A stretch of 64,000 nucleotides of DNA from Chondrus crispus (GCF_000350225.1 NW_005179334.1:124001-188000), one strand, 5' to 3'; shown: positions 1 to 13,080, counted from the first letter of the stretch. Notes: generated from the letters alone by a model not told the origin. Numbers and translations are program-made.

Positions 1-2671
1 TGATTTCGATATCGAATTCCGAGAGGCGGAGCCTCCATCGGATTAATCTCCCGCTGGGGTCGGTTACGTTCATCAACCACCTCAATGAGGCATGGTCGGT
101 ATGCACAATGAAGTGCTCGCCATATAGATATGGTCTTAAAGTCTGTACGGCCCAAATTACCGCTAGACATTATTTTTCTGATACAGAATAGTTTCTCTCG
201 GCTGCGGCTAACGTTGTTGAAAAGAACCCGATGGGTTTGCGTTGCGCATCCAGGTGTGTTTGAAATAATGCAGCGCCGATTTGATAGTCGCTTGTCTCGG
301 TGTCTACCGAGTATGGTAGGTTCTTCTTCGGCAGCGCCAACACCGGTGGCGCCAAGATAGCGTCCTTGAGCTTATGAAAAGCTTTCTTGCACGGTTCGTC
401 GAATCCTTCCAACTGGACCGGTTGTCCCTTCTTCAACAGTTGATTGAGCGGATGCGCGATTTTCGCATAATGCGGACCGAATCTGCGGTAGACATTACAA
501 AGTCCCAAGAAGCTCCTGAGCTGGGTCTGCGTTTGAGGGTACCTCACTTGTTCCAATGCAACGGTTCGCGCGGCGTCCACTTCCAATGTACCTGGCCGAA
601 CTACATGGCCCAGGTACTTGATCTTTTCGACGAAAAATTCACACTTGCGAAGTTTGAGCTTCACATCTGCCTTCTCCAATACAGAAAGTATTTCATCCAC
701 GTGCACGATGTGCTCCTCCCACGACTTGCTAAAAATTATTATGTCGTCCAGATACACCAAACAGCACTTCCAACGGAACGGAGAGAGCAGGATATCCATT
801 GCTCTCTGAAACGTCGCTGGCGCGTTAATTAGCCCGAAGGGCATTCTTGAGAAGCGATACAGTCCTGAGTGACACGAAAATGCGGTCTTGTCGCGGTCGC
901 GCTCAGGGATAGTCATCTGCCAATATCCCGAGATCGCGTCCAACGCGGAGAAAACCTTGGTGTCACCAAGCGAGTCCAGGCACTCATCCATGCGCGGTAA
1001 GGGGTAGGTGTCCTTCACCGTCACTGCGTTCAACCTGCGGTAGTCTACGCAAAAACGCATTGACCCGTCCGGCTTGGGCACCAGCAACACGGGCGACGCC
1101 CATTCTGACTGCGCTGGTTCTATCACTCCTGCCTCCAACATCTTCTGCACCTCTGCATCTTCTACTTCGCGGGCTTTGGGCCCGGCCCGATACGGGGCTT
1201 GTGCGATGGGACGAGTCTCGGGGATCAACTCGATCCGATGGACTGTGGTATTAATTTCGCCAAGCGTCCCATCCCACATCCTTCAATACTTCTTCAACAT
1301 CCGACGGAACCGCTCGGGCAGCCGGTCCGGCACCTGGCTCAGGTCGAGTTCCTCCACATCCGGCGGGGGAAGCTCAATCCGCCGCTTCAGCGTCGTAGTT
1401 GCCGTCGCGGAGAGCCTTTCCTCCCGTTCTCCTTGCTGGTCCTCGCGATCTTGGTCCAACGGTTCGCATCTTGCCTCGCCCGTAGGCGTCTTGGTAGAAT
1501 TAGGAAAATTTTCCTTCTTCCTTTCTTGAATTCCGAGAACTTCACCAATGGTGGTTTTGCTCTCGAGCGCGGCTCTCGGGTGGGGTAATAATTCTGCCAC
1601 CACTTGGCTTTTTTGCACCCTGACAGGGTACGTCCTAAAATTTGCAACGAGTAAACGAAATGGCCGGTCAGGCTCGACCTGAACAACACCATTTGTACAC
1701 GTCAGCCCGTGCCTTTCGTACAACGACGAGTACGGCTGAACCACAACTAAGCCCGCCCTCTTCGAGGTGCATTCCACGACGCGTTGCGCCCCTGGCTCAA
1801 TAGTTGTGGCTCTTGCCACTTTTACCTTAGGGGAAATTCGCTCCACCTTTCCATCATTCTCGTCCTCTCCCGGGACGAGATTCCTCTTCCCTCTTCTCGT
1901 CGAGAACCGCCTAACTATCGGAACCTCGGAGAAATTCGCCAACTCAACCGTTTTCTTCCTTGGATAAATTGCTTCCACAAACCGGTCACAGTAGTCCGCG
2001 CCTAGAATTAGCGGGACGGCTAGTTTTTCGCATACAATAAACTCGGCTGCGGCCACAAATTTTCCAAGCCTCACAGGCATTCTAATTGTGCCGAGAGTCC
2101 GGAGTGGCCTATTGTTTGCGTCGCCAATGTCTTGGGTCGGTCCGTAGGACACTAGAGATTCCATTCCAGCTGGGAGTTCCGATTTTCGCACAAGGTTTGG
2201 TCCCGCGCCGGTGTCTAAAATAGACAACACCCGGCTCATCAATCCGACTGTTGGTCCAATTTCCGCGTACACTTTTTAGTTTTTTCGCGCAAGAACCAAA
2301 ATCTTCTCGGGACATTCCCTTCGCTTAACCCTGTACCAGGGTCTTCGAACTTCTTCCAGCGGATGATCTCGGGCTCGGCTCAAAATTTTCTTGACTTGAG
2401 CTGGACCTTTGGGATTATCCACCAATCCAACAACCTCCTCCTTGAGGCCTGTCTTTTCCTTTAGAGACGGGGAACGGGGCTGAGCCCCGGGCACGGTACG
2501 TCGACCCTGTGCCTCTGGCGACCCATGCGAGATTCCCCTCTCTAGTTTTCCTGCCCCTGCGGGATCCTTCTCACATCCGACGACGCGGGCCCCGCGGTGG
2601 GCCCTCTGAAGGGTTGGTTCTACCTCGGCGTTGAAGCACTCGGCGTGCTCGCCGTCTGCGAATCGAAACAA
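1..2671 (-). pseudogene. G1 pol: protease, reverse transcriptase, RNase H (broken, partial)
   Basis: One continuous minus-strand frame interrupted by TAA at 2276-2278, TGA at 1283-1285 and TAA at 170-172. After the first stop comes a retropepsin with the DTGA active site in the context ILDTGAGPN. The RT follows, with the CVDYRRLN and PFGLINAPATFQ blocks and an intact YLDD catalytic box at 743-754. RNase H begins before the stop at 170 and continues in frame to the edge, keeping the TDH catalytic motif. The stop at 170 sits where the G2 homologue has Glu (EKEC), and the stop at 1283 where G2 has Ser. The frame overlaps the end of gag by about 50 nt in the -1 direction, compatible with an ancestral -1 frameshift, which is inferred. 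Confidence 0.88.
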
Positions 2672-4848
2672 TTCTTGACCTTCAGGTAACTCATCGATGG
2701 TATCCCCAACCTCTCCATCGGAGACAACGCCTCATAATTTTCCAAAACTCGGTGCATTTCCCGGAGGCAAAGAATGCACGTTGGCGCGGCGTGCCCCTTT
2801 TCATAGCAATGATAGCACACCAGACCGTGCATCTTGACGGGATACGGCGTCCTAGGTCCTCCACGGGCCGGCGGCCTTCCTTGACGTTGCCGCCTTCCCA
2901 TCCAGCCTGGCCTTCGAAACGTCGTACCCTTGTCTTCCATCGGGATGCTCGGCGCCGGCGTGTGGCCGCGCCCCCGAAACATCATCACGGGATCCGTGGG
3001 CTCTGAAAACGACTCCGTCGTGTATGCAGGCGTCGGTAAAGTTGACGACCCGCTGTCCCCGTAGTCCTCGTGTCCGTAGCCCTCCGATGGCTCAATGAAC
3101 TCGCCTTCCGCTACTAACGCTCCTTTGTAGTGATTTTCGCTACTTCCATGCGCACCGCGCTCATCTGACGCTGAAATGGACTCGGCTCAATGGACGGCGG
3201 CGTGACTTGTGCGACCGGGATAAGAAGCCCTCCGCTTCTTACCCGCCCTAATTGTCGACGGCGTCTGAATCGTGACCTTCTTGGTCTTCTTGTCCTTAGC
3301 GCGGCTCGCCGAGCCATGCGCCTTCGCGTAATTAACTACTCTCAAAAACAAAACGTCCCGATTGTCTTGTCGGCATTGAGATACCATCGGCTTGATACTC
3401 GAATCGAGTCCTTCAATAAACATCGTCATTTGTTCTTCCATCGAATATACGTTTCCACATCGATTGCTTGCGTCCGTCAGACGGATATAAAATTCCATCT
3501 CGTCTTCAGACGGTCTTTGCTGAACCTCTCGCAATGCGAGCACAGCTTGACGGATCGCCTCGTCGGTTGCGAAACTCCTCAATAACCACTGTACGGCCTC
3601 CGGTCAAACGGATATCTTTCCGTGATGGGCCCCAGCCGTCTGAGACCCCGGAGTGTACTGTCTCAAGGCGATGCCGCTTAAAAATTCAGGCAACAGGCGG
3701 ATCGCTTGCCCCTCGTTCATTTCTTGAGTATCGAACTCCTGAACTAATTTTTCCAAAAAATCCAACACAAAGACCCCGTCCTCACCTGTGAACGTGTTGT
3801 CCTTCTTCACATTAGGCGGAATATCTCTCCTGATTTTTCGCACGGCGGTCCGCCGGGAACTTGACAAATATGTCTGCGGGTTCCGCAAGCGGTACGTTTG
3901 GAACGAAAGTAACTTCTTGAAGAGGTAGTTGGTCGGATTCAGCTCCTCCAACTCCTCCCATCGCGGCCCGCGCCGCGTTGCAACATCTTCGGGCTCCGCG
4001 TCCTTGTCTCTCCGCGAGGCGGACGAAGTGACTCCACCTCGTCTGGAGGAAATTTTCTTGCTTGACGAAATTCGGTTTCCGTCTTCTGAACGGCGTTCGG
4101 AATCGCCCAAATGGTTCGACGAACCGCCGTTACCATCTTCGGAGGGACCAAGCGACTCCGACTGTGAGTCGCGGTTCTCCGGATCGTCACTACAGTGACC
4201 CTTGCTTGTACGTCGCTTTTCCTTCTTCGTGGGCTTCGACTTGGAACTCCGCTGCCGAGCGGGCTTGTCCTTCTTCGACCGACGGTCGCCCTCTCTACCC
4301 GAAGGGAGCGGCTCGTCGTCCGATCCTTGCGGAGCTTGATCCGCGGCCTGCTCAAGGTCCTTGAGACGTTGCGGGGCGCGATCGAATCGGTCATCGATGC
4401 TTTCTCTGAATTTTCCTAAGGACTCCAAGGCTTGATTCGCGTCGCGCCTCGCGTCCTTGACCAAAATTTTCAACGATGCTAGGACCTCCGGCTCCGGACC
4501 GTCGGTCGCCTCACCTCGCTCCTTCTCGACGAGATCCACTCGAGCCGACAGCTCTCCCAAAACGGTGTGGAACTCGGATGCTTGCAACTCCAGTTGCTTC
4601 CGGACGAGGGCTAATTCAGCCTCGAGATTTTTCGTCATCTCTTGGCGAATTTCCTCGCCCATCTTCTCGAACCTGTAGGATAGGTTATCCTTGTCGGTTT
4701 CAATCCCCGTCGGGGATTCTTGACCTTCGGGATCCGTGGCCGTATTGGCCTGGCTTCGGGTGCGAGGACCTCGCGGGATCCTCGACGCCCTTGCCGATCC
4801 GCTCTTACTCGCCCCGGGACCGACGTCTCCGGAGGCGCTTGTCGACAT
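2620..4848 (-). pseudogene. G1 gag: capsid-like region and zinc knuckle (two nonsense codons)
   Basis: Retrotransposon structural protein. The ATG at 4848 opens a charged, Ser/Arg/Glu-rich N-terminus with a likely coiled coil (about residues 60-170), followed by a Ty3-type capsid region. TGA at 3604-3606 interrupts the capsid exactly where G2 has Trp (ASWPAAVNWLL), so this is a Trp-to-stop change. A second in-frame TGA lies at 3187-3189. The same frame then runs to a CCHC zinc knuckle (C-X2-C-X4-H-X4-C, CYHCYEKGHAAPTC) before ending at 2620. All segments share one frame, so only the two stops break the gene. Confidence 0.85.
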
Positions 4849-4990
4849 GGTTTGTTTCCAAAAACGAACCTAACTTAACACAAAGAAAAAAATAGAAAAC
4901 GCCACGGCACCTGAATGAACTTACGTTGCAGATAAAACTCCTGTAGTCCGTTTGAGCTTACGCAGTTTCTAGGTCGAGTCTCCTGTACGC

Positions 4991-5115
4991 AATTCTAGGT
5001 CGGGAGACCACTTTTGTAGTGCGTCTCCAGACCTGGACTTTCGTAGGCAAAATTCTTGATCAGGTCTCCTGCACAGTAGACAAAATTCTAGGTCGGGAGA
5101 CCACTTTTGTAGTGC
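4991..5115. repeat. Tandem repeat in the G1 leader (two 32-bp copies, ~93-bp period)
   Basis: An identical 32-bp sequence beginning AATTCTAGGTCGGGAG occurs at 4991-5022 and 5084-5115. The spacer between them holds further partial matches (GGTCTCCTG and related), suggesting a degenerate ~93-bp tandem unit. It lies 5' of the G1 gag start, where an LTR or untranslated leader is expected. Confidence 0.8.
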
Positions 5116-5972
5116 AATGCGCCTGTTAGGCAGAAACCAAGGTCCGATGGTCCAACACAAACAACAGCAACAAAAACAACAACTGCCAACGGCACAGCGC
5201 TACGGAGTGTTCGAAGCTCCCTGTCCTCTTTAAGCGGGTTTGCGGCCCGCAGTAGCTCGGATCCCTGATAGGGGGGGGGCAAAGAGAAGGGCCCAGCCCG
5301 GGATCGGTAAATGGTGGTAGAGACTTGTAAAGGCAGCTGCTCGACGAGTTTGGAGGGGTGTTTAGGTAAACCTGGTCCGATGGGTCGTAAATCCAATGCT
5401 CGAAGAGCGCCTTGTACACCTTATACCCTTGATAAGGTCTTCGACGGGGACGTCGCAACGTAGCCCGTCGGGAAAGAAGAAAACGTAGCAGCGCTACACC
5501 GTCGTACTGCCCGATAGCAAAGTACCAACAACGGATCGGTCGCAACCAGATTCCGATGGAACCAACACCGAGAAAAGCACCACTGGTGCACCAACACAGA
5601 AGCCCAATGGCAAATGACGTCACGTTGCGGATCGCAATCCTACAAGGTGGGACCAACTCAAGATTAAGGGAAATTAGGATAGGGAAATAAAAGGAAAAGG
5701 GACCCCCGAGCGCTGAAGGATGCCGTAGGCTTAGGTAAAAGGGAGCGTCTTGGTAGGGACGGACCTCGACCCAGGGCGACATTCAACTCCGGCAACTCGG
5801 GTTACCTTTACTGACTTGGTCGTCAGAGGGCTAAGGTATATATCGCCCCGCCGGAGCCACTACAGTAGCTCTCGGCGCTAGATCCTAGATCTAATCTAAT
5901 GTTAAATAACTAATATGCAACTAATTAAAATTAATAATTAAAATAATAAAGTGAAATGATTTCCACTTTTTC
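5116..5972. other. Spacer between the head-to-head gypsy elements; no gene seen
   Basis: No convincing coding sequence. It should hold the 5' LTR or leader of G1 (minus) and/or G2 (plus), but no LTR pair could be matched by eye. A TATA-like TATATAT lies at 5837-5843. Around 5900-5960 the sequence becomes very AT-rich just before the G2 gag region. Confidence 0.5.
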
Positions 5973-8102
5973 TTGTCATACCCCATCATTTTCATTTCTT
6001 TTCACCCCCCTTTTCAGGTGCGTATTGCAGTACACGGCTCCGAGTCGTCCCATGACACTCGTCCAAGAGACGTCCCAGCGCCCGTCGCGGTGTGGATCAC
6101 GCGGAACCGCCGCAAAGGCCTCCGTGAAGCCGAGAGGTTCTCTCTCAACTTAATCGAGGAGAAACTCAACTCGCACACTACCAAGATACGCGAGATGTGG
6201 GACAGCCTTGTTGCTGGTAAGACCGCGGCTCAGGCGGAGGTACAGTCCCAACAGGGACGTGATCGCCTCGCCGCACTAGAAGGCGTGCCCACGCGAGCGT
6301 GGCAGAAGGACATCGGGTCCACCGTCTACAAGACGCTCCTTTCGCTACGGGAGGAAGTGGATCGCCTGAAGCAGGAAATCAACGTCCTCCGTCGGCGTAA
6401 CCTCGCCCTGGAATCGGCGCAAACACGATCCGTCCTAGCTAGACAAGACGAGTCGACCGCGTCGAAACCAAGACCTAACCCGCAGTTACATGCGTTACAA
6501 CCGTTGGACGAAAATCTACTGTTCGCCGACGTCACAAAATCGGCTCTCACGGCCGCCGGGATCCCGTTCCCCGATCCCCTGACGATGGAGGGACACCGAG
6601 ATCCTATCCCGGACCTAGCGGTCGCCGGAGGCCCGTCGCCAAGATCGTCTCGCGACAAGAAGGTCAAGACCGAAGGCCGCCGTCACAAGTCCGGCCACGG
6701 AAGCCGACCTGAACCGGAGGATTTCTCTGGTTACTCGGGGGGATCTCCGCCCTCAGCTTCAGAATCCGAGTCCGATTCGGACTCCGAAGCCGAGGCATTC
6801 ACGGTACCACAACCGACCTTCGGTCCTAAGGCGAAGGGTGTCAAGGTGTGAAAACCGACCAACCACCGCTTCCGAGGCGCGTGTAGTTATCGAGCTTACC
6901 GTCTCGTGAATACCGACCCCCACCGTCGATGCAAAGGTGTACGCCACGACGCGTAAGCGCGTGCAATATCTCCTCGTCGTAATGGGGGAGTACAAGTTTA
7001 ACGGGTTCGACCCGATCAAAGTCATCAGCTTTTTGGCTAGATGTAAGGAGAATTTCGACAACGCCGAAATGTCGGAGGCAATGACTCTCATGGCCTTGCC
7101 GCATCTCCTCAACCCGCCGGCGAAGGAGGCGTATGAATCCCATCGGGAATATTTCCGACGCAATCAAGGGATTGCGTCGTGGCCAGCAGCAGTGAACTGG
7201 TTGCTTCGTACGTATGCTACGAATATTCAGATCGAGCAAGTGCTCTCTGTGGTCCGGGATTTACGCCAAAAACCTGGCGAAGTTGAGACCGAGTATGCGA
7301 CTCGCATGTTAACCGCCCTCGCGCGATGTGGGGACATCCATTCCCCCTATGAACGCACTACCTTGTTCATAGAGGGCCTTCTTCCGGCGATCAAGCCGTT
7401 GGTGCTCCAAGCAAGGAAGAATCGCCCCCCGTCCTCATTCGAGGACACGGTGGCCGAAGCCGGCGCTCAAGGGGCGGCCTACCGCGCGCAGACGGCTGGC
7501 GGAAGAAGACGCGTCGACTTCGCGGAGCCCGCTGCCAAGCAAGTGTTGGCGATGGCAGACAGTGTGCCCTCATCGACAACCGCGGGTCTGACCCCGAGCT
7601 ATCATACCGGCCTGGACGCCGAGAACTTCCTCGCCAATGACGAGCCATTCGCCGCCGCAGCTGGGTCACCGTCATTTCCCACCGAGGGATCCTCATTCAA
7701 CGACAAGGATTCGTTGTTCTACGGAGAGCGGCGGCCTACAAGGACACCCCCCGGCTTCCGAGACCGCGCCAGAAGTCTCCAGGTTGGGCCGGTCGAGAGG
7801 GAACCCGGGACATGAAGACACCTTCCCCGCAAATCATCTGGTATACCTGCTACAAAGTCGGGGATCATATTAACCCCGACTGTAGCATGAAGGTGCGCGA
7901 TGTGTCGCTCGTCCCTCATAATTTTGAGAAGCTCACGGCGGCACAGAAGGCCCGTGTTCCGGCAGACGCGTACTTGCGCGCTGTAGCCCTCCTCAGTTTC
8001 GAGGCGAACCGGCTGATCGCACCCGTCTTGCCGTCGAAGTCTCCCTCCGCTTCGGAGAAGTCAAGCCCCCTGAGCGGTAAGACCGCACCTCCGAAAAACT
8101 AG
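5973..8102 (+). pseudogene. G2 gag and zinc-knuckle remnant (frameshifted)
   Basis: Three pieces. 5973-6851 encodes a basic N-terminus and a long coiled-coil segment (about residues 90-145, LREEVDRLKQEINVLRRR) followed by an acidic Ser-rich tract, ending in TGA at 6849. The capsid part resumes in another frame at about 6937 and runs to 7815, with the Ty3-gag-like core (ASWPAAVNWLLRTYAT, FIEGLLPAIKPLV). A third piece, 7812-8102, overlaps it by ATGA and holds a damaged knuckle: the first Cys is Trp (WYTC) and the Cys-His spacing is 5 instead of 4. The true start is uncertain. Confidence 0.78.
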
Positions 8103-8182
8103 GAGACCCACAGCTGAAAATCGCTGACATTCCATCGCGGGACACCGCGTCACCTCCGCCCTCGAAGCCGGCGATCCGCGTC

Positions 8183-11100
8183 TTGGGGCGGAGACACGCT
8201 CGCCAAGCGAGCCCCTCCAACCCCGATCCGACGGGCATGGGGACGCTCCGCCGACCGTGGCGTCTTAACAACGGGAGGGGCTCCCCCGATGACAAGGCCG
8301 TCGAGCCATTTTGTACACTGTCTCGACGTAATTACAAGGTCTACGCCGACTTTGGGATCACCACCTCCATCATGGTGCGTCAACTCACCATCCTGGACAC
8401 GGGTGCCCGCTCCAACTTTGTGCGTGCCGACACCCTGCACAAGGGATGGGAAGGCATAATCGAACCGGGGGAAGTCCCGACAATCGCCGACGCGAACGGG
8501 CGACCGTTACGAACAAGCGAGTCCATCACCCTCGTAGTTCGACTAGCAACTCGCACCATGAAATGCAAATTCATCGTGTGCGAGCGCCTGGCAGCCCCCG
8601 TCATCCTGCGCTGTGACTTTACCGGCAAGTTTGTCGAGGCCATCTATCCACGTCGGAAGGTGGTCGAGCTCGATGATGGGACGAAAGTCTTCATCGTGAG
8701 AAAACCGGCAACTCGTCGAGCCGAAGCACCTCCGCTTCCCTCCGAGCAGGAGTACGAAAACGACCCGGGTCGAGTCTCCCCCAAACTCAAGGTTTCTCGT
8801 CCGGTTATCATACAACCCGGGACGCAAGCCTGGGTGCATGTGACCAACGGTCGTACGGGTCTTTCCGTATTGGAACCCAACCCGCAGCTATATGCGAAAT
8901 ACCGCGTCTTCCTGTGGAATGGGGTCCCGCACATCACGGCACTTCGAGAGTTCAAGGTCTTGGTAGCCAACTTCGCCTCAGCCCCCAAGCGCCTCTCGAA
9001 GAACCAGGTGCTGGGGTGCGTTACCCCTCATCCGCGCGCCATGATACGCACCGTGATGCCTCTCGACGCCCTCCTAGCGGCGGAATTTACAGAAGGGGAC
9101 AAGCCCCAATCTGAGAAGGGGGAGAAGCTCCCCTCGGATTCGTCGAAGGAAGAACCCCAAGAGATTGACTCTGTCTCCCTCCAACATCTGCCGTCGCATG
9201 TCCTCACGCGAGTACGTGACATGCTTACGCCATACTCCCGTATGTGGAGTGGCGATCTCGGGGAAGTCCGAGCTATGCAGCACCGGATCGAACTCAACCC
9301 CGGCTCGAAACCGTTTCGATGTCAGCCATATCGAGCTGGACCCCGGTCTCGACAAGCCGAACAAGACGCCGTGGATGGGATGATCTCAAGCGGGGTCATC
9401 TCCCGATCACAATCAGAGTGGGCATTCCCGGTGGTTCTCATCCCCAAACCGGATGGATCCCTCTGTTTCTGCGTCGATTACAGACGTTTGAACGCGATGA
9501 CAGTACGGGACACTTACCCGATTCCTCCCATGGACGAGTGTCTGGACTCGCTCGGCGAAGTGAACGTGTTCACAACTCTAGATTGTAACTCGAGTTATTG
9601 GCAAATCCCCGTTGCGGAAGAAGACCGTCCGAAAACCACGTTCACGTGTCATGCCGGTACTTATCAATTTAACCGAGTGCCGTTCCGGCTAATGAACGCG
9701 CCCGCCACATTCCAACGGATGTTGGACATTCTCCTCTCCAGATACTGATGGAAGAGCTGCCTCATCTATCTAGATGACATTATCATATTCTCGAAGGATT
9801 ATGAAACTCATCTCAAGGATGTCAAGGTTATTCTCACTGCGTTACAACAAGAGGGGTTGTCACTGAAATTGAACAAGTGTAAATTCTTTCAGGACTCCGT
9901 GGAGTACCTAGGCCACATCATTCGACCCGGGGAACTTCATGTACACCCGAAGAATGTCTCGGCTTTGGCCGAGGCCAAGCCACCACGAACCCAGACCGAG
10001 CTCCGCTCGTTTCTGGGTATGTGTAACGTGTACCGACGTTTCGTCGACCACTTCGCCAAGATTGCGGCGCCGTTGACTTCCATGCTCAAGAAGGGAAAAC
10101 CCGATCGGCTCCCCGAACTGGACGAAGACCGTAGGTCGGCCTTCGAAGCTCTGAAGACGTGCCTGATCACTCCGCCGATCTTGCGACTACCGCGGCTGGG
10201 GCTACCGTATTCCCTCGACACGGATGCATCCGACGCCCAACTCGGTTGCACGTTATTACAGCAACACGAGGATGGTAACAGATACCCTGTCGGGTTCTGG
10301 TCGCAAACGCTCTCGTCGGCAGAAAGGAATTACTCCACGACGGAGAAAGAATGTTTGGCCATTGTGTGGGCCATTCAGACGCTGCGTCCTTACTTGGAAC
10401 GCGAGCAATTCACGGTCAACACCGCCCACCATTCCCTTCGCTCGTTAATGAATCTCTCCGACGCAAGCGGGCGTCTAGAGCGGTGGCGCTTACGCCTAGC
10501 CGAGTTTGACTTCGACGTCACGTACGTGAAGGGCATCAAGAATTGTCTCGCCGACGCCCTCAGTCGAATACCGTCTACAGGGGGCACAACCGTCCCCATC
10601 GACGAAGAAATACCGTGCTTCTCCGTGTTGGAGTTTCACGAAGACAAGCCGGAAGTGGAATCCGAGGAGTGGAACGACGACATTCACGACGGATGCCTCG
10701 CCCTCGCCCCTCCGGCTTCCAAGGCTGCAATTACACACGACGAGATTGTACTCGCTCAACACTCCGACGCGTTCTGTGAGGAGATCGCTTCCCATCTTAA
10801 GGCAGGGGAGGGTGTGGCCCAAATTCGGCTCTCCAAGTTCTTCATGAACAAAGAAGGGGTACTTTGTCGGAAAGCGCTCCTTGACGGTGTTGAGCAAATC
10901 GTCGTACCAACCACTCTGCGCGAGCGAGTGTTGTATATGGCGCATTACCCCGCCGCCTCGGGACACCCCGGAGGCAGGCGTCTGTTCTACACATTAAGAC
11001 AACGGTACTACTGGCCGAGTATGTCCGTCGATGCATACGCCACAGTCAGAAGGTGCTCCGACTGTGCGAAAGCGCGCATTAAATTGCGTAAACACAACGC

Positions 11101-12223
11101 GAAGTTGAAAACGTTCCCTCCGATGGGACCCTCGGAGTTTATCGCCATTGACATCCTAGGCGAACTCCCCAGAACACCAAGAGGCAATCGATACCTCTTG
11201 GTAATATCTGATCGTTACTCAAAGCTGACCCGAACGGTACCGCTTAAAAGAATTACCGCCGAGACCGTTGCTCAGGCGTTCGTCACACACTGGGTCTTCG
11301 TATACGGAGCCCCATTGAAGCTACTCTCCGGCAATGGGAGCCAATTCACGTCAAGGTTCTTCCTTGCCGTGTACAAAATCCTTCGCGTCGAAAGCGTGTC
11401 TACCACAGCTTATCACCCACAAGCTAATGGACAAGTGGAGAGGTTCAACCGCACCCTGGTGTCCTCCTTACGGCACTACCTAGCCGACAACCAACGCCAT
11501 TGGGACCAGTTCACGGACGCGCTAACCTACGGTTACAATTGCACCGTGAATCGCATGATCGGTATGAAGCCGTTTGATCTTGTGTTGTCCCGGACACCGT
11601 CGCCGTTTTCCATCCAACAGACCCCTACACTGGAACAGGATGTCTCGCGGACGCAATATAAGCTCCGTTTCTTAACGTGGTTACGCGGGCTAATGTCAAC
11701 AGCCTGCGACACGCTGCTCGCCGGTCAAGACCGCTATAAACGCGATTTCGACAAGCGATTGCGGACGCCGACACCGCACTACGCAATAGGTGATCAAGTC
11801 CTCATCGAGCGAGAGACATCCCTGCGAGTGGATGAGAAGACGGATAAGGACCGGGTCAATAAGAAGTTAGCCCCTCGGACGGAAGGGCCATTCCCAGTGG
11901 TGGCCCTAGACGGGGATACGGTGACCATTGTCGGGACTACAGGCCTGAAGGACCGAGTCTCGGGAGACCGCATTGTGAAAGCCCCTAACCTCCGGACCGA
12001 GCTCATGGACCTAACACCCTCTGCGGTGACTCCCCCGTCGACGCTGAGACGGAACCTACGCCCCCTACGGCGAGCGAAAGTGACGCCGCTACTTCTCTTC
12101 CCATCGGGGTCACGACCCCTCCGAGAGAGGACAAGTTCGACCTGGACAAGTTCGACCCAGATGAACCAGGGATCAACCCCCCAGCGCCACCTGACACGGA
12201 CGATCGCCCTACTCGCGATTTGA
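8183..12223 (+). pseudogene. G2 pol: protease, RT, RNase H, integrase (one TGA, two catalytic losses)
   Basis: A single frame broken only by TGA at 9746-9748, where G1 has Arg, so CGA to TGA is likely. Protease active site is DTGA (residues 72-75). RT has CVDYRRLN, and YLDD at 9767-9778 just after the stop. RNase H keeps DTDAS and EKEC, but the third acidic motif reads TAH instead of TDH (GCC at 10424-10426). Integrase has an HHCC finger, the first catalytic Asp in IDILG and Glu in VERFN, but the middle Asp is Gly (SGNGSQF; GGC at 11330-11332), with the normal 35-residue spacing to Glu. Even without the stop, this enzyme set could not complete a cycle. Confidence 0.9.
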
Positions 12224-13080
12224 ACGAGATCGAGAACGCGGCGCGCAACGCGACAGTAACCCGACCGTCGGGGTCAAAAGTCGTTACCTGGAATGCCGGG
12301 AGTGCCCCTACCTCGGGATTAATAGACGCCCTCCGAGGCAACTCGCACCCCCGGATCATATTCAAATTGACTCCGAGTTCTGGCTCTACGGGTGGACCAA
12401 CCGGGACCCCGACGCCACCTCCTCTTCCCAGGCTACGGCCTCGCGACCAACGTACCGGGAAGTCGAGACCGAAATCACCACGCCCTCGACAAGCGGACCC
12501 CGCCCCGAGAGGCGACAAGCCGCCGAGCGCGCGAATAAGTACCCTCACCGCAAAGTACCGTGACACGTGGAGACGGGAGCCCGAAAAAAATCAAAAGAAA
12601 ATCCGCTCGTCCGAGACCTCCGCACCGGTGGTGGTCACGGACCTCACGTGCGGCCCCACGGAAACGCCACCGAGTACAAGAGAGACCGCCAGGGAGCACA
12701 TCGTGAACTTAGCGTCTATGTGTACCTTCGGTTGCCCTCCCCTCATTGTCTCGGTACGTCCTCCTCCCCCGTCACTCGCGGTTGAGACCTCACCTCAACG
12801 CGCGCCAAGCACGCCCTCTGAGGCGACGAAACGGCCCCTCCTGACGGACGAGGACCCCAAAACCTACGTGGTCGAGGCCCTCACTGGGCATAAACCGGGA
12901 ACGGACGGAATGCCACTTTTCCGAGTCCGGTGGTATGGGTATACTGCCGCCGACGACACCTGGGAGCCCGCGAACTACATCGACTACAATACCGTCTTGC
13001 GGTTCTGTAGACGCAAACGTCTCCCCACACCAAACCCCCAGCTCTGGTCTACCCCCGGTAGCGTCGGGGTCGACAACTAA
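12220..13080 (+). pseudogene. G2 integrase C-terminal extension with chromodomain
   Basis: A second frame picks up at the pol stop (TTGA overlap) and runs to 13080. A Pro/Arg/Thr-rich linker leads to a chromodomain near the end, with YVVEALTGHK, FRVRWYGY and DDTWEPANYI supplying the expected aromatic cage region and the W-x-x-Y-DDTWEP signature. In chromoviruses this domain directs integration to modified histones. The frame change against pol probably reflects an indel in the linker, since the domain should be continuous with integrase. Confidence 0.8.

Larger units (their letters stand above)
1..4848 (-). mobile_element. G1: Ty3/gypsy LTR retrotransposon, truncated by window edge
   Basis: Reading leftwards on the minus strand, this holds a gag-like region, zinc knuckle, aspartic protease, reverse transcriptase and the start of RNase H, the gene order of Ty3/gypsy elements. 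RNase H runs off the left window edge, so integrase and the 3' LTR are not visible. Gag starts near 4848 and faces the gag of G2, making the pair head-to-head. No LTR pair can be tested because one end is outside the window. At least five in-frame stop codons show that this copy is dead. Confidence 0.9.
5973..13080 (+). mobile_element. G2: chromodomain-bearing Ty3/gypsy element (chromovirus-like), inactive
   Basis: Plus-strand order is gag, degenerate zinc knuckle, protease, RT, RNase H, integrase, chromodomain. Pol domains after RT and a C-terminal chromodomain define the chromovirus branch of Ty3/gypsy. It resembles G1 at protein level (for example CVDYRRLN, MDECLDSLG, WLLRTYAT against WLLRSFAT) but is not a close copy. 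Gag has a stop and a frameshift, RT has a TGA, and RNase H and integrase have each lost a catalytic Asp. LTR boundaries were not found. Confidence 0.9.
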
